Assembly: GCA_947581845.1 (NCBI GenBank)
Contig: CANPVY010000160.1
Location: 1 to 11,409 of the forward strand
Origin: an uncultured bacterium
GTDB lineage: Bacteria > Gemmatimonadota > Gemmatimonadetes > Palauibacterales > KS3-K002
Reading direction: 5' to 3'
Length of the DNA stretch: 11,409 nt
The position numbers and the translations under genes are program-made. Positions 1-7,146 of the stretch are shown here, piece after piece. Under the pieces are notes generated by a model. The model did not search any database, had not been told where the DNA came from, and saw only the letters and a list, made by a program, of their open reading frames with translations. How positions within the stretch are numbered: position 1 is the stretch's first letter; the number at the start of each line of letters is the position of its first letter.

Positions 1-2
1 CG

Positions 3-1460
3 ATGAGCAACACCACGGACACGATAGAGGCTCTAGCCCAGCGCGAATACAAGTACGGGTTCGTCACGGACATCGAGCAGGAGTTCGCGCCGCCGGGATT
101 GAACGAGGAGATCATCCGGTTCATCTCGGCGAAGAAGAACGAGCCGGACTGGCTGCTGGAGTGGCGACTGAAGGCCTACCGGCACTGGAAGGAGCTGTAC
201 GATGCGGGCAGGGAACCCAAGTGGGCGTTCCTGCCGTACGGCTATGGTCCGATCGATTACCAGGCGATCAGCTACTACGCGGCTCCCAAGAGCCGGCCGG
301 AGAGCCTCGATGAGGTGGACCCGGAGCTGTTACGCACGTACGAGAAGCTGGGGATCCCGCTGGAAGAGCAGAAGTGGCTGGCGGGTGTGGCCGTGGACGC
401 GGTGTTCGATAGCGTCTCGGTGGCGACGACGTTCCAGAAGGAGTTAGAGAAGCACGGGATCATCTTCTGCTCGTTCTCGGAAGCGGTGCAGAAGCATCCC
501 GAACTGGTACGTCAGTACCTGGGCACGGTGGTCCCGCACACCGACAACTTCTTCGCGGCACTGAACTCAGCGGTGTTCAGTGACGGATCATTCGTCTACG
601 TGCCGAAGGGCGTGCGTTGCCCGATGGAGCTGTCCACCTACTTCCGGATCAACGCGGCGCAGGCGGGTCAGTTCGAGCGCACGCTGATCGTCGCTGACGA
701 AGGCAGCTATGTGAGCTATATGGAGGGCTGTACAGCTCCGATGCGGGATGAGAACCAGTTGCATGCCGCTGTGGTGGAACTCGTCGCCCTCGATGATGCG
801 ACGATCAAGTACTCGACGATCCAGAACTGGTATCCGGGTGACGAGGAGGGCCGGGGCGGTATCTACAACTTCGTCACCAAGCGGGGCAAGTGTCAGGGTC
901 GTAACTCGCACATCTCGTGGACGCAGGTGGAGACGGGCTCGTCGATCACCTGGAAGTATCCGAGCTGCATCTTGCAGGGCGACAATTCGGTCGGCGAGTT
1001 CTACTCGGTGGCGTTGACGAACCTGAGACAGCAGGCCGATACGGGCACGAAGATGATCCATATCGGCAAGAACACGAAGTCGACGATCGTGAGCAAAGGC
1101 ATCTCGGCGGGCCGCGGTCAGAACACGTATCGCGGCATGGTGAAGATCATGAAGGGCGCCGAGAACGCACGGAACTACACGCAGTGCGACTCGCTGCTGA
1201 TCGGTGACCAGTGCGGCGCGCACACGTTTCCGTACATCGAGGTGAAGAACCGCAGCGCGCGTATGGAGCACGAGGCCTCGACGTCGAAGATCGGCGAGGA
1301 CCAGATGTTCTACTGTCAGCAGCGTGGGATCGGCATGGAGGACGCGATCTCACTGATCGTGTCGGGCTTCTGCAAGGAAGTGTTCGGGGAACTACCGATG
1401 GAGTTCGCGGTGGAGGCGCAGAAGCTGTTGAGCGTGAGCCTGGAGGGCAGTGTCGGCTAG
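3..1460 (+). CDS. sufB: Fe-S cluster assembly scaffold protein SufB
   Basis: SufB is the central scaffold subunit of the cytosolic SufBC2D complex on which new Fe-S clusters are built. The 485-residue product has the family's typical length (E. coli SufB is about 495). It opens with the family-like stretch [13 protein letters not shown] (residues 16-28) and carries the beta-helix core, including [10 protein letters not shown] (274-283) and TKRGKC. The C-terminal signature is [11 protein letters not shown] (401-411) followed by [14 protein letters not shown] (421-434). Cys404 matches the essential cluster-assembly cysteine of E. coli SufB (C405), and His423/Glu424 match the conserved HE pair. 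The ATG lies at the third base of the window, so its ribosome binding site and promoter are cut off. A slightly longer start upstream cannot be excluded, but the N-terminus looks complete. It is the first visible gene of a five-gene suf operon, 40 bases before sufC. Confidence 0.97.
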   Translation: MSNTTDTIEALAQREYKYGFVTDIEQEFAPPGLNEEIIRFISAKKNEPDWLLEWRLKAYRHWKELYDAGREPKWAFLPYGYGPIDYQAISYYAAPKSRPESLDEVDPELLRTYEKLGIPLEEQKWLAGVAVDAVFDSVSVATTFQKELEKHGIIFCSFSEAVQKHPELVRQYLGTVVPHTDNFFAALNSAVFSDGSFVYVPKGVRCPMELSTYFRINAAQAGQFERTLIVADEGSYVSYMEGCTAPMRDENQLHAAVVELVALDDATIKYSTIQNWYPGDEEGRGGIYNFVTKRGKCQGRNSHISWTQVETGSSITWKYPSCILQGDNSVGEFYSVALTNLRQQADTGTKMIHIGKNTKSTIVSKGISAGRGQNTYRGMVKIMKGAENARNYTQCDSLLIGDQCGAHTFPYIEVKNRSARMEHEASTSKIGEDQMFYCQQRGIGMEDAISLIVSGFCKEVFGELPMEFAVEAQKLLSVSLEGSVG

Positions 1461-1500
1461 AGCGGGCGTCCGAACGAGTGATGAGGAGCAGAGAAGATAG

Positions 1501-2274
1501 ATGCTGGAGATCAAGAATCTGCACGTGAGCGTTGAGGGCAGGAAAATCCTCAAGGGATTCAGCCTGAAGGTTGACGCTGGCGAGGTGCATTCGATCATGG
1601 GGCCGAACGGCTCGGGCAAGAGCACTCTGGCGTCGGTGCTGGCTGGCCGTGATGGTTACGAGGTGACCCAGGGCCAGGTCCTATACCGGGGTCGGGATCT
1701 TCTCGAGATGGAAGCGGAGGAGCGTGCCTGTGAGGGTGTGTTCATGGCCTTTCAGTACCCGGTGGAGATTCCCGGAGTCGGGAGTATCCAGTTCCTGACG
1801 GCGGCGTTGAATGCGATACGCAAGCACCGGGGCGAGGAGGAGCTCGACGCGTTCGAAGCGTTGAAGCTGTTCAAGGACAAGGTGAAGCAGCTGCACATGA
1901 GCGACGAGATGCTGCACCGGTCGGTGAACGAGGGCTTTTCCGGCGGTGAGAAGAAGAAGAACGAGATCTTCCAGATGGCGGTACTCGAGCCCAGCTTGGC
2001 GATTCTGGACGAGACCGACTCGGGCCTTGATATCGACGCGCTTCGTATTGTGGCGGACGGTGTGAACGCGCTGCGCAGCCCGGAGCGCGCGATGTTGGTG
2101 ATCACGCACTACCAGCGACTGCTGAACTACATCGTTCCTGACTACGTGCACGTGCTGGTGGATGGGCGGATCGTGCGGTCAGGTGGCAAGGAGCTGGCGT
2201 TGCATCTGGAGGAGCACGGCTACTCCTGGGCCGGCGAGCGTGATCCGGCGGCGCCCGCTGGCGCGAGCGCGTGA
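1501..2274 (+). CDS. sufC: Fe-S cluster assembly ATPase SufC
   Basis: SufC is the soluble ABC-type ATPase that binds SufB and SufD and drives the shape change needed for cluster assembly. All ABC motifs are visible in the 257 residues: Walker A GPNGSGKST (34-42), Q-loop Gln85 in AFQYP, the SufC-specific signature FSGGEKKKNE (146-155), Walker B LAILDE (166-171), D-loop SGLD (174-177) and H-loop His203 in ITHYQR. The EKKKNE signature and the TDSGLDIDAL stretch separate it from transporter ATPases, and no membrane permease is nearby. The ATG at 1501 is preceded by AGGAG at 1484-1488, a rather long 12-base spacer. The last dozen residues are an Ala/Pro/Gly-rich tail of no evident function. The stop codon overlaps the sufD ribosome binding site, implying coupled translation. 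Confidence 0.97.
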   Translation: MLEIKNLHVSVEGRKILKGFSLKVDAGEVHSIMGPNGSGKSTLASVLAGRDGYEVTQGQVLYRGRDLLEMEAEERACEGVFMAFQYPVEIPGVGSIQFLTAALNAIRKHRGEEELDAFEALKLFKDKVKQLHMSDEMLHRSVNEGFSGGEKKKNEIFQMAVLEPSLAILDETDSGLDIDALRIVADGVNALRSPERAMLVITHYQRLLNYIVPDYVHVLVDGRIVRSGGKELALHLEEHGYSWAGERDPAAPAGASA

Positions 2275-2279
2275 GGAGG
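2274..2279 (+). promoter_or_regulatory. Ribosome binding site of sufD overlapping the sufC stop
   Basis: AGGAGG shares its first A with the sufC TGA stop (2272-2274) and lies 8 bases before TTG 2288. It is the strongest Shine-Dalgarno match in the suf operon and decides the sufD start. The overlap suggests that ribosomes finishing sufC feed sufD, which would balance the SufC and SufD subunits. Confidence 0.8.
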
Positions 2280-2287
2280 CGCGGCCG

Positions 2288-3631
2288 TTGAGCGGGAAGC
2301 TGAAGGGCAAAGGAGGTCTGGAGGGCTATCTCGAGGCCTTCAAGAGGTTCCAGAACGGTGCGGGCGGGCCGTCCTGGCTGCGGGACGTGAGGCAGGCGGC
2401 GATCCAGCGGTCCGCGGAGCTCGGGTTCCCGACGGTACGAGACGAGCACTGGAAGTTCACCAACCTGGCGCCGCTGGCGAAGAAGACGTTCCGTGCCGCG
2501 TCGGGTGGCGGGAAGATCACATTGGACGACGTGGCACCGTTCGTCTTCCGGGGTCAGGAGTCGGCGCGGCTGGTGTTCGTGAACGGCCGTTACGTGGAGG
2601 AGCTGTCTGACCCATGCGCTCAGCCGGGCGGTGTGATCGCCTGTAGCCTGGCGCAGTCGCTGGGGACGCACAAGGAGTTGGTGGAGCAGCATCTAGCGAA
2701 GCATCTCGATTACGAGCGGGATTTCTTCGCGGTCCTGAACACGGCGTTCATGGCGGACGGCGGCTTCGTCTACGTGCCTGCGCGGGCGCTGGTACAGCGG
2801 CCGATCCATCTAGTCTTCGGGACAACGAAGACATCGAGCCCTGTGGTCACGCATCCGCGCAACCTGATCATGGTCGGCGAGGCGGCGGAGGCCGCGATTG
2901 TGGAGGAGTACGTCTCGTTGGGCGGTGACGAGTACTTCACGAACGCGGTGTCAGAGCTCGTGGTCGACGAGGGTGCGGTGCTCGAGCACTACCGGGTCGA
3001 GCGTGAGAGCGAGCGGGCGTACAATATCGGCACGGTGCGCGTGCAGCAGGGGCGGGGCAGCAACGTGACCTGCCACGGAGTGTTCTTAGGTGGCGCTTTG
3101 GTGCGCAACAACATGCATCCGGTGTTGGCGGGTGAAGGTGCAGAGTGTGTGCTGAACGGTGTGTTCATGCCGCGCGGCCGGCAGCACATCGACAACTTCA
3201 TGTGGGTCGAGCACGCGAGCCCGCACTGCGGCAGCCGGCAGTATTACAACGGCATTCTGGACGACAAGGCGAGCGGGGTCTTCAGCGGCCGAATCATTGT
3301 CCACAAGGACGCACAGAAGACGGACGCCAAGCAGACGAACCGCAACCTCTTGCTCTCCGACGAAGCCCAGATGGACAGCAAGCCTCAGCTGGAGATCTAT
3401 GCGGACGACGTGAAGTGCACGCATGGAGCGACGATCGGCCAGCTGGACGACGAGGCGATCTTCTACCTGCGGTCGCGCGGCATCGCGGCGGAGACGGCAC
3501 GGACGCTGTTGCTTTTCGGCTTCGCGGCCGAGAATCTGGAACGCATGAGAGAGGAGCCGATCCGCCGCTATGTGGAGGACCTGGTCACGGGTAGGTTGCC
3601 GCGCGGTGAGATCTTGAAGAAACTGAGCTAG
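2288..3631 (+). CDS. sufD: Fe-S cluster assembly protein SufD (TTG start)
   Basis: SufD pairs with SufB in the SufBC2D scaffold and is linked to iron acquisition and complex stability. I place the start at TTG 2288, giving 447 residues. A perfect AGGAGG (2274-2279) sits 8 bases upstream and overlaps the sufC stop. The only in-frame ATG (2162) would overlap sufC by 113 bases and add 42 Arg-rich residues unlike the family. The N-terminal region has the SufD hallmark GFPTVRDEHWKFTNLAPL. The beta-helix core ends in GRIIVHKDAQKTDAKQTNRN and DDVKCTHGATIGQLDDE. Cys377 and His379 in the KCTHGAT motif correspond to the conserved Cys/His pair studied in E. coli SufD (C358/H360). The C-terminal helical part (YLRSRGI...) matches that of SufB. 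The gene lies 13 bases after sufC and 69 bases before sufU. Confidence 0.95.
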   Translation: MSGKLKGKGGLEGYLEAFKRFQNGAGGPSWLRDVRQAAIQRSAELGFPTVRDEHWKFTNLAPLAKKTFRAASGGGKITLDDVAPFVFRGQESARLVFVNGRYVEELSDPCAQPGGVIACSLAQSLGTHKELVEQHLAKHLDYERDFFAVLNTAFMADGGFVYVPARALVQRPIHLVFGTTKTSSPVVTHPRNLIMVGEAAEAAIVEEYVSLGGDEYFTNAVSELVVDEGAVLEHYRVERESERAYNIGTVRVQQGRGSNVTCHGVFLGGALVRNNMHPVLAGEGAECVLNGVFMPRGRQHIDNFMWVEHASPHCGSRQYYNGILDDKASGVFSGRIIVHKDAQKTDAKQTNRNLLLSDEAQMDSKPQLEIYADDVKCTHGATIGQLDDEAIFYLRSRGIAAETARTLLLFGFAAENLERMREEPIRRYVEDLVTGRLPRGEILKKLS

Positions 3632-3661
3632 GACTGCGGTCGCGCCTTCCACTCAGCGGAT

Positions 3662-3698
3662 GGCGCGCCGTTCCAGCCGGGCTACCGGGAGGCGCGCC
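3662..3698 (+). promoter_or_regulatory. Possible hairpin over the sufU ribosome binding site
   Basis: GGCGCGCC occurs at 3662-3669 and again at 3691-3698. Being self-complementary, the two copies can form an 8-bp stem. Inside it, CCGG (3677-3680) can pair with CCGG (3685-3688) around a GCTA loop. The folded form would cover the sufU Shine-Dalgarno sequence GGGAGG (3687-3692). This could damp translation of sufU and sufS relative to sufBCD. GC-rich palindromes arise easily in this genome, so the role is a guess. Confidence 0.3.
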
Positions 3699-3700
3699 CC

Positions 3701-4153
3701 ATGTCGGACCTTCGCGAGCTGTATCAGCAGGTCATCATCGAGCACAGCCGCAACCCCCGCAACTTCAAGGAGCTGGAGGGCGCGAGCCACAGCGCCGAGG
3801 GCTACAATCCGCTTTGCGGCGACCAGATCACGGTCTACGTGGTGTTGGAAGGCGAGCGTGTGAAGGATATCGCCTTCAAGGGTTCGGGCTGCGCGATCTC
3901 GAAGGCGTCGGCGTCGCTGATGACGACGGTCGTCAAAGGCAAGACGAGGGCCGAGGCTGAGGAGGCCTTCGACCGTTTTCGCGCGATGGTGACCAGTAGT
4001 CGTGAGGCAGAGATTGACGAGGAGGCGCTCGGCAAGCTGGCGGTGTTGTCCGGGGTTCGCGAGTTTCCGGTCAGGGTGAAGTGTGCGACGCTAGCCTGGC
4101 ACACCTTACATGCGGCGCTGGAGGGTAAGGGCGAGCCGGTCTCGACGGAATGA
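3701..4153 (+). CDS. sufU: SufU-type Fe-S/sulfur-relay scaffold protein
   Basis: SufU is the zinc-containing IscU-fold protein that accepts persulfide sulfur from SufS and passes it to SufBCD. The 150 residues carry the expected metal ligands: Cys39 and Asp41 in PLCGDQ, Cys64 in GSGCAISKAS, and Cys128 in VRVKCATLAWHTL, with Arg125 just before it. The roughly 20-residue insert before the last cysteine (EIDEEALGKLAVLSGVREFP), and the lack of the LPPVK chaperone-binding motif of IscU, mark the SufU branch rather than IscU. B. subtilis SufU has the same Cys/Asp/Cys/Cys ligand set. The ATG at 3701 has GGGAGG at 3687-3692 with an 8-base spacer. It sits between sufD and sufS, next to its expected partner desulfurase, so the sulfur-relay role is well supported. 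Confidence 0.95.
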   Translation: MSDLRELYQQVIIEHSRNPRNFKELEGASHSAEGYNPLCGDQITVYVVLEGERVKDIAFKGSGCAISKASASLMTTVVKGKTRAEAEEAFDRFRAMVTSSREAEIDEEALGKLAVLSGVREFPVRVKCATLAWHTLHAALEGKGEPVSTE

Positions 4154-4178
4154 CGAGCTAAGCGAGATGCATGCGAAC

Positions 4179-5399
4179 ATGGCACTGGACGTAGGGTCGA
4201 TCAAGCGGGACTTCCCGATCCTCGAGCAAGAGGTAAGCGGCCACCGACTCGTCTATCTCGACAGCGCGGCGTCGTCGCAGCGGCCGCGGGTCGTGATCGA
4301 GGCGTTGGAGCGTTACTACGAGCGCGATCACGCCAACGTGCACCGTGGGCTTCACGAGCTATCGACGCGGGCGACGCGTGCCTATGAGGGTGCGCGTGAG
4401 ACGGCGGCGCGGTTCATCGGTGCGGCGGCCGCGAGCGAGGTCGTGTTCGTGCGCGGCACGACGGAGGGAATCAACCTGGTAGCCACGGCCTGGGGCTATG
4501 AGAACGTGGGGCGGGGTGACGAGATCCTGCTAACGGTGCTGGAGCACCATTCCAACATCGTGCCGTGGCAGTTGCTGGCGCAGCGTGTCGGCGCACGTCT
4601 GAAGTACGTCGATATCGACGAGCAGGGGCGTTTACGACTCGAGCAGCTGGATGAGTTGCTGACGGACCGCACGCGCTTGGTCGCTTTCACGCATGTCTCG
4701 AACGGGATCGGGACGATCAACCCGGTCGAGGAGATCGTGGCGGCGGCGAAGCGGGTAGGCGCGCGGGTGCTGGTGGACGGTGCGCAGGCGGCGCCGCACC
4801 TGCCGTTGGATGTGCAGGCGCTGGGTTGCGATTTCTACGTGTTCAGTGGGCACAAGATGTGCGGGCCCACAGGGATCGGCGTGCTGTGGGGGCGGCGCGA
4901 GCTACTGGAGGCGATGGCGCCGTACCAGGGCGGCGGCGAGATGATCGAGCTGGTCGAATTGGAGCGGGCGACGTACAAGCCGCCGCCCCACAGGTTCGAG
5001 GCGGGCACGCCGAACATCGCGGACGCGGTGGGCTTGGCGGTGGCGATGGACTACCTGGCGCGGCTCGGGCGTGAGCGGATCCAGGCGCACGAGCACGATC
5101 TGTTTGGCTACGCGCTGGAGCGGACGCGCGAAATACCGGGGTTCCGGGCGTTCGGTCCGGAGAGCGATCATTCAGGCGTGTTCTCCTTCGAGCTCGGCGC
5201 TCTGCATCCTCACGATGTGGCGCAGATACTGAACGACCGGGGGATCGCGGTGCGGGCTGGCCACCACTGCAACCAGCCGCTGATGAGGCGACTGGGTGTC
5301 ACGGCGACGACGCGCGCGTCTTTCTACTTGTACAACGATCGAGATGATGTGGATGCCCTCTGTGAGGGGCTGAGAGGTGTAATCGACTTCTTCAGCTAG
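4179..5399 (+). CDS. sufS: SufS cysteine desulfurase (group II)
   Basis: SufS is the PLP-dependent cysteine desulfurase that takes sulfur from L-cysteine as an enzyme persulfide and gives it to SufU. Starting at ATG 4179 yields 406 residues, the length of E. coli SufS, with matching numbering. His123 stacks on PLP (LEHHSN). Asp200 and Gln203 (VDGAQ) bind PLP. Lys226 forms the Schiff base (FSGHKMCGPTG). Arg359, Cys364 (RAGHHCNQPLM) and Arg379 form the substrate and persulfide site. The family N-terminus (DVGSIKRDFPIL) supports this start. ATG 4167 is the alternative (410 residues), and ATG 4110 would overlap sufU and add Arg-rich residues. No strong Shine-Dalgarno is present; AGCGAG at 4161-4166 is the best candidate, 12 bases upstream. 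The gene follows sufU by 25 bases and closes the operon. Confidence 0.96.
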   Translation: MALDVGSIKRDFPILEQEVSGHRLVYLDSAASSQRPRVVIEALERYYERDHANVHRGLHELSTRATRAYEGARETAARFIGAAAASEVVFVRGTTEGINLVATAWGYENVGRGDEILLTVLEHHSNIVPWQLLAQRVGARLKYVDIDEQGRLRLEQLDELLTDRTRLVAFTHVSNGIGTINPVEEIVAAAKRVGARVLVDGAQAAPHLPLDVQALGCDFYVFSGHKMCGPTGIGVLWGRRELLEAMAPYQGGGEMIELVELERATYKPPPHRFEAGTPNIADAVGLAVAMDYLARLGRERIQAHEHDLFGYALERTREIPGFRAFGPESDHSGVFSFELGALHPHDVAQILNDRGIAVRAGHHCNQPLMRRLGVTATTRASFYLYNDRDDVDALCEGLRGVIDFFS

Positions 5400-5440
5400 G
5401 AGGCGTCGGGGCCCGGTGAGACCGCGCGGTCCGCCCTCCT
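5398..5440. terminator. Candidate stem-loop between convergent sufS and dinB
   Basis: AGGAGGCG (5398-5405, beginning inside the sufS stop codon) can pair with CGCCCTCCT (5432-5440) with one bulged C. The 12-base perfect palindrome GACCGCGCGGTC (5420-5431) abuts the right arm. The site lies in the 132-base gap between two convergent genes, where a two-way terminator would be expected. No T-run follows on either strand, so if it works it is not a classical intrinsic terminator. I see nothing else in the gap. Confidence 0.3.
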
Positions 5441-5531
5441 GCCATCAGTCGAGACTCTTGCCAGCCAGCCCGGACGCTCGGAAGCTACGCGAGCCGCTCC
5501 CCCGGTCCCTCCCGCGTGTAACTGGAACGGC

Positions 5532-6737
5532 CTAGTCCTCTTCCTCGTCTTCCGCGTGCGTGTCGATCAGCTTTGCGCGCCTCAGGGCGTCGCGGCCGAA
5601 CCTGTCTGAGACCTGGTCCATCAGGTCGGCCACGCGGTGGTCCCGTTCATTGCGTTGTCCTTCCTCGAACAGCTTCAGCTGGGTAGCGCTGTCGGGTGCG
5701 TGCAGCCCGGAGACGCCGACGCCGATCAGGCGAATAGGTCGGTCGCCGGGATCAGCGGCCGTGAGTAGCTGAAGTGCTATTGGGTAGATGGTGTCCGTGG
5801 TGGTCAGATCAGAGCCCACAGTCTGCCTGCGCGTGAGTGTCTCGAAAGGAGCGAGGCGGAGCTTGATGGTGACGGTACGGGCGGCGAGGCGGCGGCGACG
5901 GAGCTTGGCGGCGACCTCTTCGGTGAGGGCGAGCAGCGTGCGCTGCACGAGGTCACGGTCATCGGTGTCGCTGAGGAATGTGGTCTCGCGGCTGATCTGT
6001 TTGCGCTCGCGCTCGGGCTCGACCGGCCGGTCGTCGCGGCCGTTGGCCAGCTCGTATAGGTGCTGAGCGTGGTGCTGGCCCAGTTGGCGTTCGAGGGTCT
6101 CGAGGTGCGCAGCGGCGATATCGCCGATGGTGAGCAGGCCCAGTGCGTGCAGCCGCTCCGCCGTCTTCGGGCCGACCCCCCAGAGCCGCTCGATCGGCAG
6201 CGGCTGGAGGAACTCCCGCTCCCTGCCTGGCTCGACGACGACGAGGCCGTCGGGTTTCTCGAGGTCGGAGGCCAGCTTGGCGAGGAACTTGTTGGGCGCG
6301 ATGCCGATGGAGACGGTGAGCCGTTCCTGCTCGCGGATCTGGCGCTTGATGCGGCGGGCGATGGTCACGCCGTCACCGAAGAGCTTGGTCGAAGCCGTAA
6401 CGTCCAGGAAGGCCTCATCGATGCTGAGCTCCTCGACCAGCTCGGTGTAGCCCTCCAGGATCTGCATGATGTGTTGGGACACCTCGGCGTAGAGCGACAT
6501 ACGAGGCCGCAGGTAGACGGCGTCGGGGCAGCGGCGATAGGCCTCGGAGATGGGCATAGCGGAGTGGATGCCGTACTTGCGGGCCGCGTAGTTGCAGGCG
6601 GCGACCACGCCGCGCCCGCGACCACCGCGAGGGTCCGCGCCGACGACGATGGGGCGGTCGGCGATCTCCGGGTTCTCGCGCACCTCGACGGCCGCGAAGA
6701 ACGCGTCCATGTCGGCGTGGAGGATCGTTCGGATCAC
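5532..6737 (-). CDS. dinB: DNA polymerase IV (Y-family, DinB)
   Basis: DinB is an error-prone translesion polymerase that copies past damaged bases. The 401 residues show the Y-family catalytic set: Asp9 in HADMDAFFAAVE and Asp107/Glu108 in SIDEAFLD. The steric-gate phenylalanine is Phe14. The GIAPNKFLAKLASDLEKPDG motif of the palm/thumb and the helix-hairpin-helix region (RLWGVGPKTAERLHALGL) follow. A consensus sliding-clamp peptide QLKLF lies at 353-357. About 44 residues follow it, ending in an acidic tail (AEDEEED), so the protein is longer than E. coli Pol IV (351). A similar post-clamp segment with an RFG motif is common in long bacterial DinB proteins. The start is GTG 6737, the first one preceding the conserved ILHADMD core, with no clear Shine-Dalgarno. 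It is a single gene, convergent with sufS and divergent from 6859. Confidence 0.96.
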   Translation of the reverse strand: MIRTILHADMDAFFAAVEVRENPEIADRPIVVGADPRGGRGRGVVAACNYAARKYGIHSAMPISEAYRRCPDAVYLRPRMSLYAEVSQHIMQILEGYTELVEELSIDEAFLDVTASTKLFGDGVTIARRIKRQIREQERLTVSIGIAPNKFLAKLASDLEKPDGLVVVEPGREREFLQPLPIERLWGVGPKTAERLHALGLLTIGDIAAAHLETLERQLGQHHAQHLYELANGRDDRPVEPERERKQISRETTFLSDTDDRDLVQRTLLALTEEVAAKLRRRRLAARTVTIKLRLAPFETLTRRQTVGSDLTTTDTIYPIALQLLTAADPGDRPIRLIGVGVSGLHAPDSATQLKLFEEGQRNERDHRVADLMDQVSDRFGRDALRRAKLIDTHAEDEEED

Positions 6738-6759
6738 TGATCAGACAGCGAGGTCAGAG

Positions 6760-6848
6760 GTTCTCTGGTTCCAACGGTTCTACACCCGCGGTCACGCGGC
6801 CGTTCTTCACGTTCCACGTTGACCCGTTAAGCGGGCTCTCCTACGTTC
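6760..6848. promoter_or_regulatory. GTTC repeat cluster in the dinB divergent promoter region
   Basis: In the 121-base spacer between dinB and the gene at 6859, the plus strand reads GTTC at 6760, 6768, 6777, 6802, 6811 and 6845, while GAAC does not occur on that strand. Start-to-start steps inside the two subgroups are 8-9 bases. CACGTT is also directly repeated at 6808-6813 and 6815-6820. LexA boxes in several bacterial groups are built from GTTC/GAAC half-sites, so a damage-responsive operator upstream of dinB is a reasonable guess. The spacing fits neither the GTTC-N7-GTTC direct repeat of Alphaproteobacteria nor the GAAC-N4-GTTC palindrome of Gram-positives. Confidence 0.35.
6819..6847 (+). 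promoter_or_regulatory. Candidate sigma-70-type promoter for the 95-aa gene and rsgA
   Basis: TTGACC (6819-6824) resembles a -35 box and is followed after exactly 17 bases by TACGTT (6842-6847), a weak -10 match. Transcription would begin about 5-6 bases before the ATG at 6859. No Shine-Dalgarno is visible there, which would suit a leaderless or near-leaderless transcript. The -10 match is poor, so this is tentative. Confidence 0.3.
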
Positions 6849-6858
6849 TAGTCTCGCT

Positions 6859-7146
6859 ATGAAAGACGCAACACTGGGTGGCTACATCCGCGAGCACGAG
6901 CGACCGCCGGCCTTCGAGGGACGGGACGGTGATTCGTACACGGTGGAGATCATCAGCGAACCGGGTGATGAGGGTACCTGGTGCGCCTATCTGTTCTTCT
7001 TGAGATGGCACGGGAACGAGCCGGTAGGGCATGTGGAGAGCGAGTATCTGGTGGAGGCGGCGACGGAGGAAACGGCGCGCGCTGAGGTGGAGAAGCTCAC
7101 GCTTCACGAGGTGAAACACGTGTTGGACGAGCTGGTGTCCGGGTGA
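6859..7146 (+). CDS. Small protein of unknown function coupled to rsgA
   Basis: I do not recognise this 95-residue protein. It is cytosolic in appearance, with no signal peptide or membrane segment, and acidic. The middle (residues 26-60) alternates polar and aromatic residues typical of beta strands (SYTVEIIS, WCAYLFFLRWHG, VGHVESEYLVEAA). The last third (about 69-94) is one charged amphipathic helix. The only cysteine is in TWCAY, so a metal site is unlikely. An alpha/beta fold of a small binding or regulatory protein would fit, but no function can be assigned. Its stop TGA (7144-7146) shares its A with the ATG of rsgA, so the two are almost certainly co-translated, hinting at a role linked to ribosome assembly or RsgA. 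Base composition matches the neighbours, and the continuous frame and tight coupling support a real gene. Confidence 0.8.
   Translation: MKDATLGGYIREHERPPAFEGRDGDSYTVEIISEPGDEGTWCAYLFFLRWHGNEPVGHVESEYLVEAATEETARAEVEKLTLHEVKHVLDELVSG

Noticed and set aside
588..1271. 227-residue open frame antisense to sufB
   Set aside because: It lies wholly inside the clear SufB coding region, is Arg/His-rich and has no family motif. Long antisense frames are expected at high GC.
4110..4178. Upstream ATG 4110 as the sufS start
   Set aside because: It would overlap sufU by 44 bases and add Arg-rich residues absent from SufS. ATG 4179 gives the exact family length and numbering.
6060..6740. 226-residue plus-strand frame across dinB
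   Set aside because: It is the complement of DinB's conserved catalytic region, with low-complexity composition and no recognisable motif.
6727..6814. Canonical LexA boxes (GAAC-N4-GTTC or GTTC-N7-GTTC) before dinB
   Set aside because: The GTTC copies are there, but no pair has either required spacing or orientation. Only an unusual repeat cluster is reported.
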